Counted from the first letter of the stretch, positions 25,699 through 35,863 are shown. The stretch is DNA of 63,722 nt from an uncultured Alistipes sp. (GCF_949296715.1 NZ_CASFQD010000053.1:1-63722); one strand, 5' to 3'. Numbers and translations are program-made. The notes: generated by a model from the sequence alone, not told the origin.

Positions 25699-27081
25699 CT
25701 ACTCCCTGCGCAGGACGATGCGGCGCGTCTGCGGCTTGTTGATCTCGTAAATCTTGCGCACGAGCAGCGCCATCTCCTCCTCGCGGGCCTCGCGCACCGG
25801 CGCATGCATCATCCGTGCGTAGTTCTCGCGGTGAATCTGCAGCCAGACATTCTTCGACTTCTCGCGGTCGAGTGCCTGCACAGCCCGCTCGTCGTCGGCG
25901 CCCAGCAGTCCCTTCTGCTGGAGGAAGTCATACTCCACCCACGCATAGTCGCGGAACGTGCGCTCGATCTCCCAGCGAAACTCGTTCAGGTACATCACCT
26001 GCTGCGCCTGCCGGTACTGGGGCGTGTTCTCGACGGCGAGGTTGATGCCTTCGGCCAGCGCCGCGGCGTTCCAGCTGCCAATCCGCTGCCCGTCGATATA
26101 GAGGGCGTAGTCCCCCTTCGGAAGCCCCTCGACGGCGAGCATCTCGCGGTTCATCTCCTCGATGAAGGGAACCAGCCGCACGGCCTCGGCCTGGCTGCGG
26201 CGCGCCTCCCAGCCGTGCGCCACCGTATCGAGCGGATAGGGCAGCGCCTCGGCCAGGTAGTCGAACGACACTTCGCGGCTGTTGCCGCGCAGGTTGTCGA
26301 CGCGGCAGTTTTCGGCCGTGAGCACCCGGCGGCGGGCGGCGTCGATGCGCACATCGGCCACCTTCTTCCCGGCCATGCCCTGCGCCTTGAGGTAGAGGTA
26401 GGCCATGACCATGTGGCCGTCGTTGTCGGGATGGATGCGGTCGCCCATCGTCAGCGTGAAGGCCGGGTCTTCGGCCTGCACGCGCTGCGAGAGCTCGGTC
26501 AGCGGCGTGTTGAAGTCCAGGAACTCCCAGCCGTTCTTTTCGGCCGAGGCACGCTGGAAGCCGACCACGCGCTGCAACACGGCGTTCTTGCCGCGCAGGG
26601 GCGCATTTTTCCCGATCTGCGCGGTCTCGTCGTAGGGGGCGCCGCCCAGCAGCACGACACGCACGCCGTCGAGGCCCTGCAGGCGCTGCTCCATCCGGCC
26701 GTAGTTCTCGTAACACTCGCGGTAGCGCCGTTCGCCGAACTCCTCGGCACCGGGCTGGTTGTACTCGGCATAGCCCGTGTCGTTCATGCCGAAGGTCACG
26801 TTGAGCACCGTCGGACGCTTCGAGAAGACGTCGCCGTCGAGCCGCCGGTACATGTCGCCCGCCGTCTCGCCGCCGATGCCGGCATTCATCACCTGCACGT
26901 CCATGTAGGGGAAGCGGGTCATGTAGTAGAGCCAGATGTAGGAGTGGTAATGCCCTCCGTCGGTGATGCTGTTGCCGAGGAAGACGACCCGGTCGCCGTC
27001 GCGGAAGGGCTCGACGGTCTGCGCCTTCGCACCCGTCGTGAGGATGCAGGCAAGCGCTGCACAGAAAATCAGTTTTTTCAT
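25699..27081 (-). CDS. SGNH/GDSL-family hydrolase, exported
   Basis: 460 residues with a signal peptide (about 1-20, GAKAQ). SGNH blocks are present: FLGNSITDGG with Ser38, the Gly block GIGGETAG, GMND with the oxyanion Asn, and DRIHPDNDGH with the Asp-His pair. A C-terminal helical extension of about 200 residues follows. Such enzymes remove acyl groups, often acetyl esters, from glycans. It is the last gene of the GH38-GH92-GH92-GH130 operon and may clear acetyl decorations. The substrate is not known. Confidence 0.85.
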   Translation of the reverse strand: MKKLIFCAALACILTTGAKAQTVEPFRDGDRVVFLGNSITDGGHYHSYIWLYYMTRFPYMDVQVMNAGIGGETAGDMYRRLDGDVFSKRPTVLNVTFGMNDTGYAEYNQPGAEEFGERRYRECYENYGRMEQRLQGLDGVRVVLLGGAPYDETAQIGKNAPLRGKNAVLQRVVGFQRASAEKNGWEFLDFNTPLTELSQRVQAEDPAFTLTMGDRIHPDNDGHMVMAYLYLKAQGMAGKKVADVRIDAARRRVLTAENCRVDNLRGNSREVSFDYLAEALPYPLDTVAHGWEARRSQAEAVRLVPFIEEMNREMLAVEGLPKGDYALYIDGQRIGSWNAAALAEGINLAVENTPQYRQAQQVMYLNEFRWEIERTFRDYAWVEYDFLQQKGLLGADDERAVQALDREKSKNVWLQIHRENYARMMHAPVREAREEEMALLVRKIYEINKPQTRRIVLRRE

Positions 27082-27113
27082 AAGCCGTATTGTTTCAGGT
27101 AGTCATTGTCGGA

Positions 27114-28271
27114 TCATCGCCGCGCCGCACACTCCGCGCCGGCCTCGCGCACGGCGACGCCCACGCGCGAATCGGCACAGCCGTAGTAGAGGAACCAGCG
27201 GCCGTCGTGCAGCACCAGCCCCTCGATGAAGACCGTCCCTGCGGGATACTGCCCGCTGCGCTCGAAATCGGCTTCGGGGACGAAGAAGGGCTTGTCGAGC
27301 CGCCCCTTCAGCCGTGTGGGGTCGGCCGCGTCGAAGAGCGCCTGCCCGGCGCAGTAGGCTCCGGGGGTATAAGCGCCGTCGCCGCGCTCCCCGGCGGCAT
27401 TCTTGCCGTTGTAGAGGAGCAGGATGCCCGCGTCGGTCACGACAGCCGGCGGGCCGCACTCGGTCAGTTCGCTGTCGAAGTATCCATCGCGCGGCTCGAG
27501 CACCCGGAGCAGCTCGCCGTCGGGGCCGAGCAGCGGCGTCCAGTCGGTCAGGTTGTCCGACACGGCCACGTTGACGAACTTCTCGCCCCAGTACATCCAG
27601 TAGCGGCCGCCGATGCGGGCAACCGTCTGCCGTTCGCCGTCAACGCGCGTCACGGGCGAGGCCGATTTCGAGAAGGCGTCGCGGAAACGGCCGCCATGGG
27701 CCTTTGCGAAGGCGGGCCCGTGCTTGTGCCAGGTCAGCAGGTCGCGCGACGTGGCGACGGCCAACCGCGCCTGGCGGCGGTTCCACTGCGTGTAGAACAT
27801 CACGTAGAGCCCCTCGTCGGTCTGCACGATGCGCGGGTCCTCGACGCCGCCCGGCCACTCCAGCGCGGTCTGCGAATCGACGTCGGGGTAAAAGACCGGC
27901 TCGGGCAGCCGTTCGAAATGCACCCCGTCGTCCGAGCAGGCGCAGCCCAGCCGGGAGGTGCGTTGTCCGATACCCTCGCCCGAGCGGTCTTCGGCCCGGT
28001 AAAGAAGCACCACCCGGCCGTCGCGTACCGCGGCCGCGGGGTTGAAGGTGTCGCCCTCCTGCCAGGCGACCCATTCGCGCCGCAGGGGGCAGAAGAAGCG
28101 GGTCGCCGTGTCGGGGGCGATGACCGGATTGGCCCCTTCGGGACGCCGGAACCCGGTCCAGACCCAGTCGGGCGCCGTTGCGGCCTGCTCCGCGCAGGCC
28201 GAAGCGGTGAATGCCGCGGCAAGGATCAGCAGCCGGACACACCGGCGGGAAACGATCGTCATCATGGCCAT
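27114..28271 (-). CDS. GH130-family mannoside phosphorylase or mannosidase, exported
   Basis: About 385 residues with an N-terminal signal (LLILAAAFTASACA). The five-bladed propeller signature GGVEDPRIV and SRDLLTWHKHGP, plus WMYWGEKFVNVAVSDNLTDW, place it in GH130. Exported GH130 members are more often hydrolases of beta-1,2-mannosides; intracellular ones are phosphorylases acting on mannosyl-GlcNAc. The export signal thus favours hydrolysis, as inference. Several ATGs are possible (28280, 28271, 28265, 28262); the first overlaps the stop of the GH92 gene. The gene sits between GH92 and the SGNH hydrolase. Confidence 0.8.
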   Translation of the reverse strand: MAMMTIVSRRCVRLLILAAAFTASACAEQAATAPDWVWTGFRRPEGANPVIAPDTATRFFCPLRREWVAWQEGDTFNPAAAVRDGRVVLLYRAEDRSGEGIGQRTSRLGCACSDDGVHFERLPEPVFYPDVDSQTALEWPGGVEDPRIVQTDEGLYVMFYTQWNRRQARLAVATSRDLLTWHKHGPAFAKAHGGRFRDAFSKSASPVTRVDGERQTVARIGGRYWMYWGEKFVNVAVSDNLTDWTPLLGPDGELLRVLEPRDGYFDSELTECGPPAVVTDAGILLLYNGKNAAGERGDGAYTPGAYCAGQALFDAADPTRLKGRLDKPFFVPEADFERSGQYPAGTVFIEGLVLHDGRWFLYYGCADSRVGVAVREAGAECAARR

Positions 28272-28272
28272 A

Positions 28273-30432
28273 TCAATCATAGGAGGGCGGCAGCTCCCGG
28301 GTCGCCCAGCGGCCGGGACGCGCCGCGGTTTCGTATTCGAGCACCGCGCCCTGCGCGAGGGTCTCCCAGTCGACCCATGCGCGGTCGCACGGCCGGCCGT
28401 CGATGCGCAGCGAGCGGGTGTAGGCGTGCTTCTCCGATCCGCCGAGGATCGTCACGTCGCCGCGCCGCAGGTGGATCGTGATCCGCTCGAAGAGCGGCGT
28501 GCTGAGCGTGAAGCCCCCGACGCCCGGGATCATCGGATAGAGCCCCGTGCAGGCAAAGACGTACCACGCGCCCATCGTCCCCAGGTCGTCGTTGCCCGGC
28601 AGGCCGTCCGGCGCGGAGGAGTACTGCTCGCGGAGCGTGCGGCGGATCACCTCCGAGGCCTTGTCGGGGCGTCCGACCCAGTTGTAGACCCACGGGATGT
28701 GGAAACTCGGCTCGTTGCCCGAGGCGAACCACTCGTCGTTGTAGCCCGCATCGAGCCGCACGAAGTATTCGTCCAGCCGCCGCTCGGCCTCCGCCTGCCC
28801 GCCGATCAGTTCGATGAGCCCCCCGAGGTCGTAGGGCACCATCCAGAAGTAGTCCTTGTAGGTCGCCTCGCGCCAGTCCTCCGTGAGGGGTTTCCAGCTG
28901 CCGTCGGCGTGGCGCGAGCGGAGCCAGCCGCTTTCGGCGTCGTAGAGGTTCCGCCAGCGCCGCGCCACGTCGAAGTAGCGCCAGCTGGCGAACTCGTCGC
29001 CCACGGCATGCAGGGCGAACTGCCCGATGGCGAAATCGGCCGAGGTATATTCGAGCATCTGCGAAGCGTCCCAGTAGCCCTTTTCGAGGTACTGCCCGAG
29101 GCCCGGCCGCGCCTCGACCTGCTGCGAGCGGGCACCGGGCACCTCGGCCGTGCGGCGCATCACGCAGAAGAGCGGATAGGGATCGTAGTCGCGGGCGCCG
29201 AAAGCCCAGGCGTTGGCAACGAGCGCCGACGTCGGGTCGCCCTGCATAACGCCCGTCTCGATGTTGGCCATCACCCAGCGCGGGAAGGCGCCGCCCGACT
29301 GTTCGGCGAAGTCGAGGTGCGAGAGCACAACCTCCGAGGCGACGTCGGGCGCCAGCATCGACAGCAGTTGGATCTGCGTGCGGTAGGTATCCCAGTTGCT
29401 GAACGACGTATACTGCGTCGAGCGGCTGCGGTGGATGCGGAAGTCGGCCCCCATGTACTCGCCGTTGACGTCGCTGCAGACGTTCGGATGGATCAGCGCC
29501 CGGTAGAGGTGCGTGTAGAACTGCACCGTGCGGTCCGGATCGGAGCCTTCGACCTCGATGCGGCCCAGCACGTCGTTCCACCGCGCCTCGGCGGCGCGGC
29601 GCACGGCGTCGAAGTCCCAGTCGGGGTTCTCTGCGCGCAGGTTTGCGCGGGCGTTCTCCACCGAGACATACGAGATGCCGATCCGGTAGTGCACGGTACG
29701 GCCGTGCCGCAGGTCGAAGACGAAGTAGACGCCCGACTCGCCGCCCTCGGCGAAGCGGCCGCCGGGCGTGAGGCGCTCGCGCTCCCAGATGCCCAAGCGG
29801 AGGGCGTCCGTGTCGAACTCGGCGACGAAATAGACCTTGTAGGGGGTGCGGATGCCGCAGAACTCGCCGCCCTCGGCATAGCCCTCGCAGCTGCGGGGCC
29901 CGGTGATGCTGACGGCCGCCTGCGCGATCGCCGTGGCGGCGACCCCCGTGCCGATAATGACCGTGCCGAGCGAATCCGACACCGGGAAGTCGTAGCGGGC
30001 CATGCCCGTGCGGCACGTCACGGTGAGCTGCGCGCGGACGGAGTCCTGCACGTAGGTCTCGTACCAGCCGGCATGTCCCCGGCCGGGGGCGACGTCGACA
30101 CGGCAGTCGAACATGCGGCCGGGCGAGACTGCCAGCTCGCCCCGCAGCGGGAGCGTCGGGAAGTTGCCCATGTGGCGGCACCCGGCGCCGCTCAACTGAT
30201 TGATGACAAAGCCGCTGCGCGGCGAGAAGTAGGAGGGCGTGAACTGCACCATCCCGAAGGGCGAGGTGGCTCCCGGGTAGAGATACCCCGAGGCGAGGCC
30301 GACGCCCTCGGTGCCGATGCGCGTGTCGACCAGCCGGGCGTAGTCCGTCGTCCGGGCCGCGGCCGATGCGGCCAGCAGAAGCCCCGCAAGCGGGAGCAGG
30401 CATCGGCCGGCTTTTGCAAAAAGGGTCTTCAT
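28273..30432 (-). CDS. GH92-family alpha-mannosidase, exported
   Basis: 719 residues with a signal peptide (about 1-27). GH92 hallmarks are YARLVDTRIGTEG near the N-terminus, YPGATSPFGMVQFTPSY, the substrate-site segment YTSFSNWDTYRTQIQLLS and the C-terminal LPGNDDLGTMGAWYVFACTGLYPM with the general-base acidic residues. GH92 enzymes are Ca2+-dependent exo-acting inverting alpha-mannosidases that trim N-glycans or yeast mannan. The ATG at 30432 was chosen because it starts a good signal peptide; the frame stays open upstream only through non-coding-like sequence. Its stop overlaps possible starts of the GH130 gene. Confidence 0.92.
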   Translation of the reverse strand: MKTLFAKAGRCLLPLAGLLLAASAAARTTDYARLVDTRIGTEGVGLASGYLYPGATSPFGMVQFTPSYFSPRSGFVINQLSGAGCRHMGNFPTLPLRGELAVSPGRMFDCRVDVAPGRGHAGWYETYVQDSVRAQLTVTCRTGMARYDFPVSDSLGTVIIGTGVAATAIAQAAVSITGPRSCEGYAEGGEFCGIRTPYKVYFVAEFDTDALRLGIWERERLTPGGRFAEGGESGVYFVFDLRHGRTVHYRIGISYVSVENARANLRAENPDWDFDAVRRAAEARWNDVLGRIEVEGSDPDRTVQFYTHLYRALIHPNVCSDVNGEYMGADFRIHRSRSTQYTSFSNWDTYRTQIQLLSMLAPDVASEVVLSHLDFAEQSGGAFPRWVMANIETGVMQGDPTSALVANAWAFGARDYDPYPLFCVMRRTAEVPGARSQQVEARPGLGQYLEKGYWDASQMLEYTSADFAIGQFALHAVGDEFASWRYFDVARRWRNLYDAESGWLRSRHADGSWKPLTEDWREATYKDYFWMVPYDLGGLIELIGGQAEAERRLDEYFVRLDAGYNDEWFASGNEPSFHIPWVYNWVGRPDKASEVIRRTLREQYSSAPDGLPGNDDLGTMGAWYVFACTGLYPMIPGVGGFTLSTPLFERITIHLRRGDVTILGGSEKHAYTRSLRIDGRPCDRAWVDWETLAQGAVLEYETAARPGRWATRELPPSYD

Positions 30433-30493
30433 GGTGAAGCGTTTATGTTGGGAGATTTCAGGGAGTTGTCTCAATCGGGCAGCCAGCACGCGA

Positions 30494-32863
30494 TCACTGC
30501 CGCGGCGCCGCCGGGGCCATCGTACCGGCAAGGCCCCAGTCGGGATTCGGTTCGGGCGCGAGGAAGAGCTCGAGCGTCCCGCCGGCGGCGATCTGTGCGA
30601 AGTCCAGATGCGAAGCGTCGTACTCGCGGCCGTTGAGCAGCGCGCGGCGGATGTAGACGTTGCCCGGGGCGTTGTCGTGCGCCACGACGGTGAAGCTTCG
30701 GCCCGCGGCATAGCGGGGATCGAGCCGGAATTCGATGCGGTCGAAGACCGGGCTGGTGATCTCCATGCGCGTGTCGCCCGGGCAGGCGGGATGGAGGCCC
30801 GCCGCGGCCAGCACATACCAAGCCGACATCTGCCCGGCATCCTCGTTGCCGACGATGCCCTCGACGCGGTTGCCGTAGGCCCGCTCGCAGATGCGGCGCG
30901 TCCAGCGCTGCGTCATCCACGGCTCGCCGAGGCGGTTGAAGAGGAAGGGCACGAGATGGACCGGCTCGTTGGCGTGGTTGTAGTAGTCGTTCCAGAGCAT
31001 GTCGTCGGGCGTCTGCCCGAAGAAGGCCGCAAGGTCCTTCAGCACGGCGTCGCGGCCGCCCATCAGCGAGACCATCCCCTCGACGTCGTGCGGCACGAAC
31101 CACCCTTGCTGATAGGGGTTCGACTCGATGCAGCCGTACCACTCCGTCGTGCGGGCACGCTCGGGCCACGGCGCCCAGCTGCCGTCTGCACGCCGGGGCC
31201 GGAACCACCCCTTCTCCGCATCGAAGATGTTGCGGTAGGCCTGCCCCTTGCGGGCAAAGTCGGCGGCATCGGCCTCCTTGCCGAGCATCGAGGCCAGGCG
31301 CGAGAGGCACCAGTCCGTATAGGCGTATTCGAGCGTGTGCGAGATGCAGAGCTCCGAGGGAGTATATCCGAGCGGGTCGTTGCCGAAACGGCGCGAGGTG
31401 TTGACCGCATAGCGGTAGGCCAGCTCCGCGTCGTAGCCCCGGATGCCCTTGGCGTAGGCGTCCGCCAGCACCGACAGCGCCGGGTTGCCCAGCATGCAGC
31501 CCGAATAGGCGTTCATGATCTCCCAGCGCTCGAAGTATTCGCGGCCGCTCTCCGTGGCCATCGTCACGAGCGAGTTGAGCAGGTCGTCGACCAGCTGCGG
31601 GTTGATGATCGTCTGCAGGGGCATCTGGCTGCGGAAGACGTCCCAGCCGCTGAAGATCGTGCGCTTGGTGAAACGCCCTTCGGTCGAGTGTATCTGCCCG
31701 TCGGCCCCGGGGTAGCGTCCGTCGACGTCGGTCAGCGTGCGGGGGTCGATCATCGTGTGGTAGAGCGCCGTATAGAAGACGGTCTTCTCGTCGTCGCTGC
31801 CCCCCTCGATGCGGATGCGGCCCAGCTCGTCGTTCCACTGCGCACGGGCCGCGGTGCGCACCTCGTCGAAGGAGCGGTCGGCGATCTCCGCCTCGAAGTT
31901 GCGGCGGGCCCCCTCGGCGTCGACGAACGAGATGCCGACGCGCAGCTCGACCTCATGACCCGCTTCGGTAGCAAATTCGGTAAAGAAGCCGAGGTGCTTG
32001 CCCTCGATCTCGCCGACACCCGTCACAACGGGCGCCTCGGCGACCCGCTGCTGATAGGCCGCGCTCACCACGTCGTCGCGCCGACGGCTCCACGAATCGG
32101 GAATATCGGCACTCCAGAAGCCGTAGCGGGTGATCGGCTCGCTCAGGCGGGCATAAAAGTAGAGCGTGTAGTCCACCTGCCCCTCGCCGTTGCCCCAGCC
32201 GCCCGTGGCGGGCGTGCAGTGGATCCATCCGGAGAGCGTATGGTCGTCCTCGACACGAACATACTGCCGCTCGGCCGTACCGCCGACGCGGCGCGCCAGG
32301 TCAATCTGGATGCGCGAAGTGTCGCTCTCGGGGAAGGTGAAGCGCAGGATGCCGGCATGCGGCGTGGCCGAGCACTCGGCCAGGATGTCGTAATCGGTCA
32401 GAAGGACGCGGTAGTAGCCCGCCTCGGCGTGTTCGCTCTGCTTGTCGTAGTGCGAGCGGTAGCCCGCGATCGAGCCGTCCTCGCGGCCCGCGATCTTGCA
32501 CAGCGGCCCGGTCGTCGGCATGACGAGCAGGTTGCCCAGGTCGCCGAACCACCCCACGCCGCTCATCTGCGTGAAGGCAAAGCCCTCGATGGTGGTGTGC
32601 TCGTAGCTGTAGCCGGGACTGTTGTCACCGCCGGTGATGGTGTTGGGGCTGACCTGCACCATGCCGTAAGGGGTCGTCGCCCCGGGGAAGGTCTTGCCCA
32701 GCCCGTGGTAGACGCCCGCGGCTGCGGTGCTCGTGCTGGCGCCGATAAAGGGATTCACGTAGTCGGCCGGAGCGAAGCTCTCCTGCGGTGCGGAGGAGCA
32801 GGCGGCGGCAAGGGCCGACAGCAGGGATGCGGCGAAGGGAAGGATGTTGCGTAAGGTATACAT
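30494..32863 (-). CDS. GH92-family alpha-mannosidase, probable lipoprotein
   Basis: 789 residues. The N-terminus ends LSALAAAC (Cys22), so a lipoprotein is likely although the lipobox is imperfect. GH92 motifs: DYVNPFIGAS, GKTFPGATTPYGMVQVSPNT, FSGWDVFRSQMPLQTIINP and GNEDAGQMSAWYVLAAAGLHPACPG. It is only distantly similar to the GH92 encoded next to it, so the two probably cut different alpha-mannose linkages. It lies 10 bp after the GH38 gene and 61 bp before the second GH92 gene. Confidence 0.92.
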   Translation of the reverse strand: MYTLRNILPFAASLLSALAAACSSAPQESFAPADYVNPFIGASTSTAAAGVYHGLGKTFPGATTPYGMVQVSPNTITGGDNSPGYSYEHTTIEGFAFTQMSGVGWFGDLGNLLVMPTTGPLCKIAGREDGSIAGYRSHYDKQSEHAEAGYYRVLLTDYDILAECSATPHAGILRFTFPESDTSRIQIDLARRVGGTAERQYVRVEDDHTLSGWIHCTPATGGWGNGEGQVDYTLYFYARLSEPITRYGFWSADIPDSWSRRRDDVVSAAYQQRVAEAPVVTGVGEIEGKHLGFFTEFATEAGHEVELRVGISFVDAEGARRNFEAEIADRSFDEVRTAARAQWNDELGRIRIEGGSDDEKTVFYTALYHTMIDPRTLTDVDGRYPGADGQIHSTEGRFTKRTIFSGWDVFRSQMPLQTIINPQLVDDLLNSLVTMATESGREYFERWEIMNAYSGCMLGNPALSVLADAYAKGIRGYDAELAYRYAVNTSRRFGNDPLGYTPSELCISHTLEYAYTDWCLSRLASMLGKEADAADFARKGQAYRNIFDAEKGWFRPRRADGSWAPWPERARTTEWYGCIESNPYQQGWFVPHDVEGMVSLMGGRDAVLKDLAAFFGQTPDDMLWNDYYNHANEPVHLVPFLFNRLGEPWMTQRWTRRICERAYGNRVEGIVGNEDAGQMSAWYVLAAAGLHPACPGDTRMEITSPVFDRIEFRLDPRYAAGRSFTVVAHDNAPGNVYIRRALLNGREYDASHLDFAQIAAGGTLELFLAPEPNPDWGLAGTMAPAAPRQ

Positions 32864-32873
32864 GTTGCAGAGA

Positions 32874-35462
32874 TTATTTTGTCAGACGGAAGGTTCGGAC
32901 ACCGAAGCGCGGCATGGCGACCTCGAATTGCGTTTGTCCGCCGCGGACGCGGCACGGCACCGGGGCAAGCGTCTGCCCGTCGAGCGATACCTCCTCGATG
33001 CGTGCGAGGGGCACGCCGAAGCGGAGCCGGCAGGGGCGCCCCGATCCCGAAGCGTTGTAGAGGCGCAGGAGGATGTCGCCGCCCTCCATGCAGACGGCCG
33101 AGAGTTCGTAGCCGCTGCCGCCGAGGTCGAGCAGCGAGGCCGCCTGCGGGCGTGCGTCGGCAAGCAGGCCGCAGAGCAGCGGCTCGTTCCAGCGCAGGCT
33201 CTCACGGTCGATGCCCGCCTCGTCCCAGCGGCCGCGGTGCGGCACCAGGGCATAGCGCAGGTGCGTCGGGCCGTCGAGCGTGTAGTCGCGTCCCCAGAGG
33301 CCGTTGCCGGCAAACTGCACCGTCAACGACAGCGGGTCGCCGGGTCCGTAGGCATAGGAGGTCGTATGGTCCGAGAGGAGCGCCAGGCCGCAGCGCCCCT
33401 TCTCCCCGGCCAGGTCGACCCAGTGCAGCAGGACGTTGTGCTTGATCGAGTCCCAGGTCGTGAAGTAGGTGTCGCGGAGCGTGCTCTCGCAGACGTCGAA
33501 GGGGGCGTCCTTGCTAATGCGGCCTTCGCCGGAGGCCACGGGGAAGCAGACGCGCAGCTTGCCCCGTTCGTCGTAGAAGGCCCGGCGGTTGCTGGCATAG
33601 GCGTCGTTTTGCTTATAGGAGCCGATCGCGGTCGGATGCCGCCAGTCGATCCGCAGATCGAAGTCGATGCGGCGCTCGCCGCGGCGCAGCGTGAGCGTCT
33701 GCACGAAGGGATGCGAGGCGATGCGGCCCTCGATGCGCACGCTCCGTTCCAGCGCATCGTCCCGCACGACGGTCAGCGTCGCCGGCGTCTCGGTCGAGGA
33801 GCGGAAGCCGCCCTCGTCGGGGAAGCAGCCGCGCAGCTCGCCCATCGCAAAGTCGCTCTGCGGATCGACCACCTCGCAGCCGCCGCAATGTTTGACAATC
33901 AGGCTTTCGATCACCCCGCCGCGCGAGAGGTCGAGCACGATGCGGTACATGTCATTCTCCAGCAGGTAACGGCCCGACGACACCGCCGCGGCCGGTGCGG
34001 CCGTTTCGGGCGTCCTGCCGCACCCCGGCTCCAACCGGAAATCGGCATACCCGAAGGCCGGAACCCCGGCCTCGAAGGCGAGGGCGTACCCCTTCTCCGT
34101 GCGTTCGTAGCGCGCGGCGTCGATGCGCCGTCCGGCGGCATCCGTAATCCGGGGCGCCGTCGGTCCGAACGTCTCGGGCACGACGACCGTGAGCACCTCG
34201 CGCCGCGCCGTGCCCAGCGTATTGACGGCCCGCACGCGAAGCGGTCCCTGCGTCCCGGCATCGGGGCCGAGGCTGCGCAGCGCGGCGGCCATGACGTCGC
34301 CGCAGATCGAGTCCGTCGCAGCGGTCCAGCGGGCGATATGGTCGGCCCACGTGCCGCGGCCGTGCAGGCCGTTGTAGGGGACGATCCACGAATCGTGGTG
34401 CTGCGCCAGCATCAGCGTGCGCCACGCCTCGTCGAGCGACGCCGTGTCGTAGCGCCCGTCACCGAGCAGCACGGCCAGCACGGAGGCCTTCTCGGCCTGC
34501 ACGAGGGCATTCTCGGCATGCCGCACCTGTCGGGCGATGCGCTGCAGCACCTGACTGCCCCAGACGAGGCTCACGCGCACATCCTCCTGCGACATGCGGT
34601 AGGGCGTGCAGGCAGCCGGATCGGCCACCTGCTCGAAGTATTCGCGCCAGGTGACGTAGCGCGAGCCGTTGCGGATGCTGTCGCCGCTGCCGATCCAGGG
34701 TCCGAATTTCCAGCCGGCATCCTGATAGCACATCCCGACGGGATGGGCAATGCCCTGCCGCCGGCAATCCTCGAGGTACTCCGTTTCATTGCCCCAGGCC
34801 GTGGTCTGCCAGACGGAGTTCTCCGCCAGCCGTTCGGAGGCGTAGCGCGGCACGGTGCGGATCGACGTGCCGTCCGGCCCCGTCCAGTCGACCGTCTCCC
34901 CGCCGAAGGGGGCCGTGTAGCCGCCCCAGCAGGTGTTGGGACACTTGAGCGAGGCGTAGCGGAAGCCGAACGAGCGGAGCAGCTGCGGCAGGCAGCTCGT
35001 GAAACAGGGCTCCTCGACGGCGTAGGTCACGAATTCGATGCCGGGGAAGTGGCTGCGGAGCTTGCGCATGCCGTAGGCGAACTGCCGGATGATGCTCTCA
35101 CCCGATATATTGTAACAGTAGGGCTGGGCATAGGTCGGATTGGTGAATTCGACCCGGTCGTCCGTAGCCATTTGTTTGAAACGCGCGTAATCGGCCGGCG
35201 TGCGCACCTGCACCGTGTCCCACGTCTCGGGCTCGATTTCCAGGCCGATGCGCCATTCGGGATGGGCATCCAGCTGATCGGCGATGAAGCGGGTCTTCCA
35301 CTCGACGGGATAGTGGCCGTAGATGCCGCCGTGGTATCCGTCGACGAACCACGCCTGCGGCTGCGCCGCGTATGCGGAGGAACCGACCATGAGCAACAAG
35401 GCGGAAACGATTGCCCGAACAGATATTCTGCTCCGGGACGGATGGTTTGAAAAAACATCCAT
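32874..35462 (-). CDS. GH38-family alpha-mannosidase, exported
   Basis: 862 residues with an N-terminal signal (about 15-33, SSAYA). The catalytic domain begins WFVDGYHGGIYGHYP, a diverged form of the GH38 HxD metal site, with EPETWD soon after. WRTLMLAQHHDSWI supplies the later His-Asp metal ligands. The C-terminal half is beta-sandwich as in GH38. These zinc enzymes trim alpha-mannose from N-glycans or mannan. It is the first gene of the mannose operon, with no clear promoter in the 401 bp upstream. It is less similar to classical GH38, so the linkage specificity is uncertain. Confidence 0.82.
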   Translation of the reverse strand: MDVFSNHPSRSRISVRAIVSALLLMVGSSAYAAQPQAWFVDGYHGGIYGHYPVEWKTRFIADQLDAHPEWRIGLEIEPETWDTVQVRTPADYARFKQMATDDRVEFTNPTYAQPYCYNISGESIIRQFAYGMRKLRSHFPGIEFVTYAVEEPCFTSCLPQLLRSFGFRYASLKCPNTCWGGYTAPFGGETVDWTGPDGTSIRTVPRYASERLAENSVWQTTAWGNETEYLEDCRRQGIAHPVGMCYQDAGWKFGPWIGSGDSIRNGSRYVTWREYFEQVADPAACTPYRMSQEDVRVSLVWGSQVLQRIARQVRHAENALVQAEKASVLAVLLGDGRYDTASLDEAWRTLMLAQHHDSWIVPYNGLHGRGTWADHIARWTAATDSICGDVMAAALRSLGPDAGTQGPLRVRAVNTLGTARREVLTVVVPETFGPTAPRITDAAGRRIDAARYERTEKGYALAFEAGVPAFGYADFRLEPGCGRTPETAAPAAAVSSGRYLLENDMYRIVLDLSRGGVIESLIVKHCGGCEVVDPQSDFAMGELRGCFPDEGGFRSSTETPATLTVVRDDALERSVRIEGRIASHPFVQTLTLRRGERRIDFDLRIDWRHPTAIGSYKQNDAYASNRRAFYDERGKLRVCFPVASGEGRISKDAPFDVCESTLRDTYFTTWDSIKHNVLLHWVDLAGEKGRCGLALLSDHTTSYAYGPGDPLSLTVQFAGNGLWGRDYTLDGPTHLRYALVPHRGRWDEAGIDRESLRWNEPLLCGLLADARPQAASLLDLGGSGYELSAVCMEGGDILLRLYNASGSGRPCRLRFGVPLARIEEVSLDGQTLAPVPCRVRGGQTQFEVAMPRFGVRTFRLTK

Positions 35463-35795
35463 GAAGGTTCGGGGTTAAGTGAGTTTTCGGTATTACAAAT
35501 TAACTTCATAAATATGGAAAACGAAGGGATATTAAACCGGAAAGTAGATAAGACAACACAACAATTCGCTCATCCACAAATAAATATAATCGACCCGAGT
35601 ACACTCATGGTAAATCGCAAGGAGGGCCTTTTCGTGGAAAAGCCCCCTTCACAACGGCAAAAAGAGGCCGAAAAGAGGCCCGCTTCAGGGAGCGATGATA
35701 ACGAGAACGAGGACGAAAGGCAAAGGCGGAGGTGGGTGGCGCGGGCGGAGATAAGCGGCGTGGTTAGGTGGACAGCGCGGGCGGCGTCCGGGCAC
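35463..35795. other. Intergenic region between the GH38 gene and the tkt terminator
   Basis: About 330 bp. The AT-rich part (35463-35630) should hold the GH38 promoter, but no element pair met the consensus. A GGGCCTTTT/AAAAGCCC hairpin lies at about 35624-35647. Long frames through this region are compositional and not supported. Confidence 0.45.
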
Positions 35796-35840
35796 AAAAA
35801 ACCGGACGGCCGTACCCGCATGGTACGTTCCGTCCGGAAT
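35796..35840 (-). terminator. Terminator after the tkt-tail array
   Basis: CCGGACGGCCGTACC (35802-35816) pairs with 35822-35837 with one bulge. On the minus strand it is followed by T6 (35801-35796). It lies beyond all four array units, so the tkt transcript probably includes them. Confidence 0.8.
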
Positions 35841-35863
35841 TCATTTTCGGCAGGGACTGCCGA

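Noticed and set aside
30433..30840. N-terminal extension of the first GH92 gene
   Set aside because: The extension overlaps the end of the other GH92 gene and is Arg/Pro-rich. The ATG at 30432 starts a good signal peptide.
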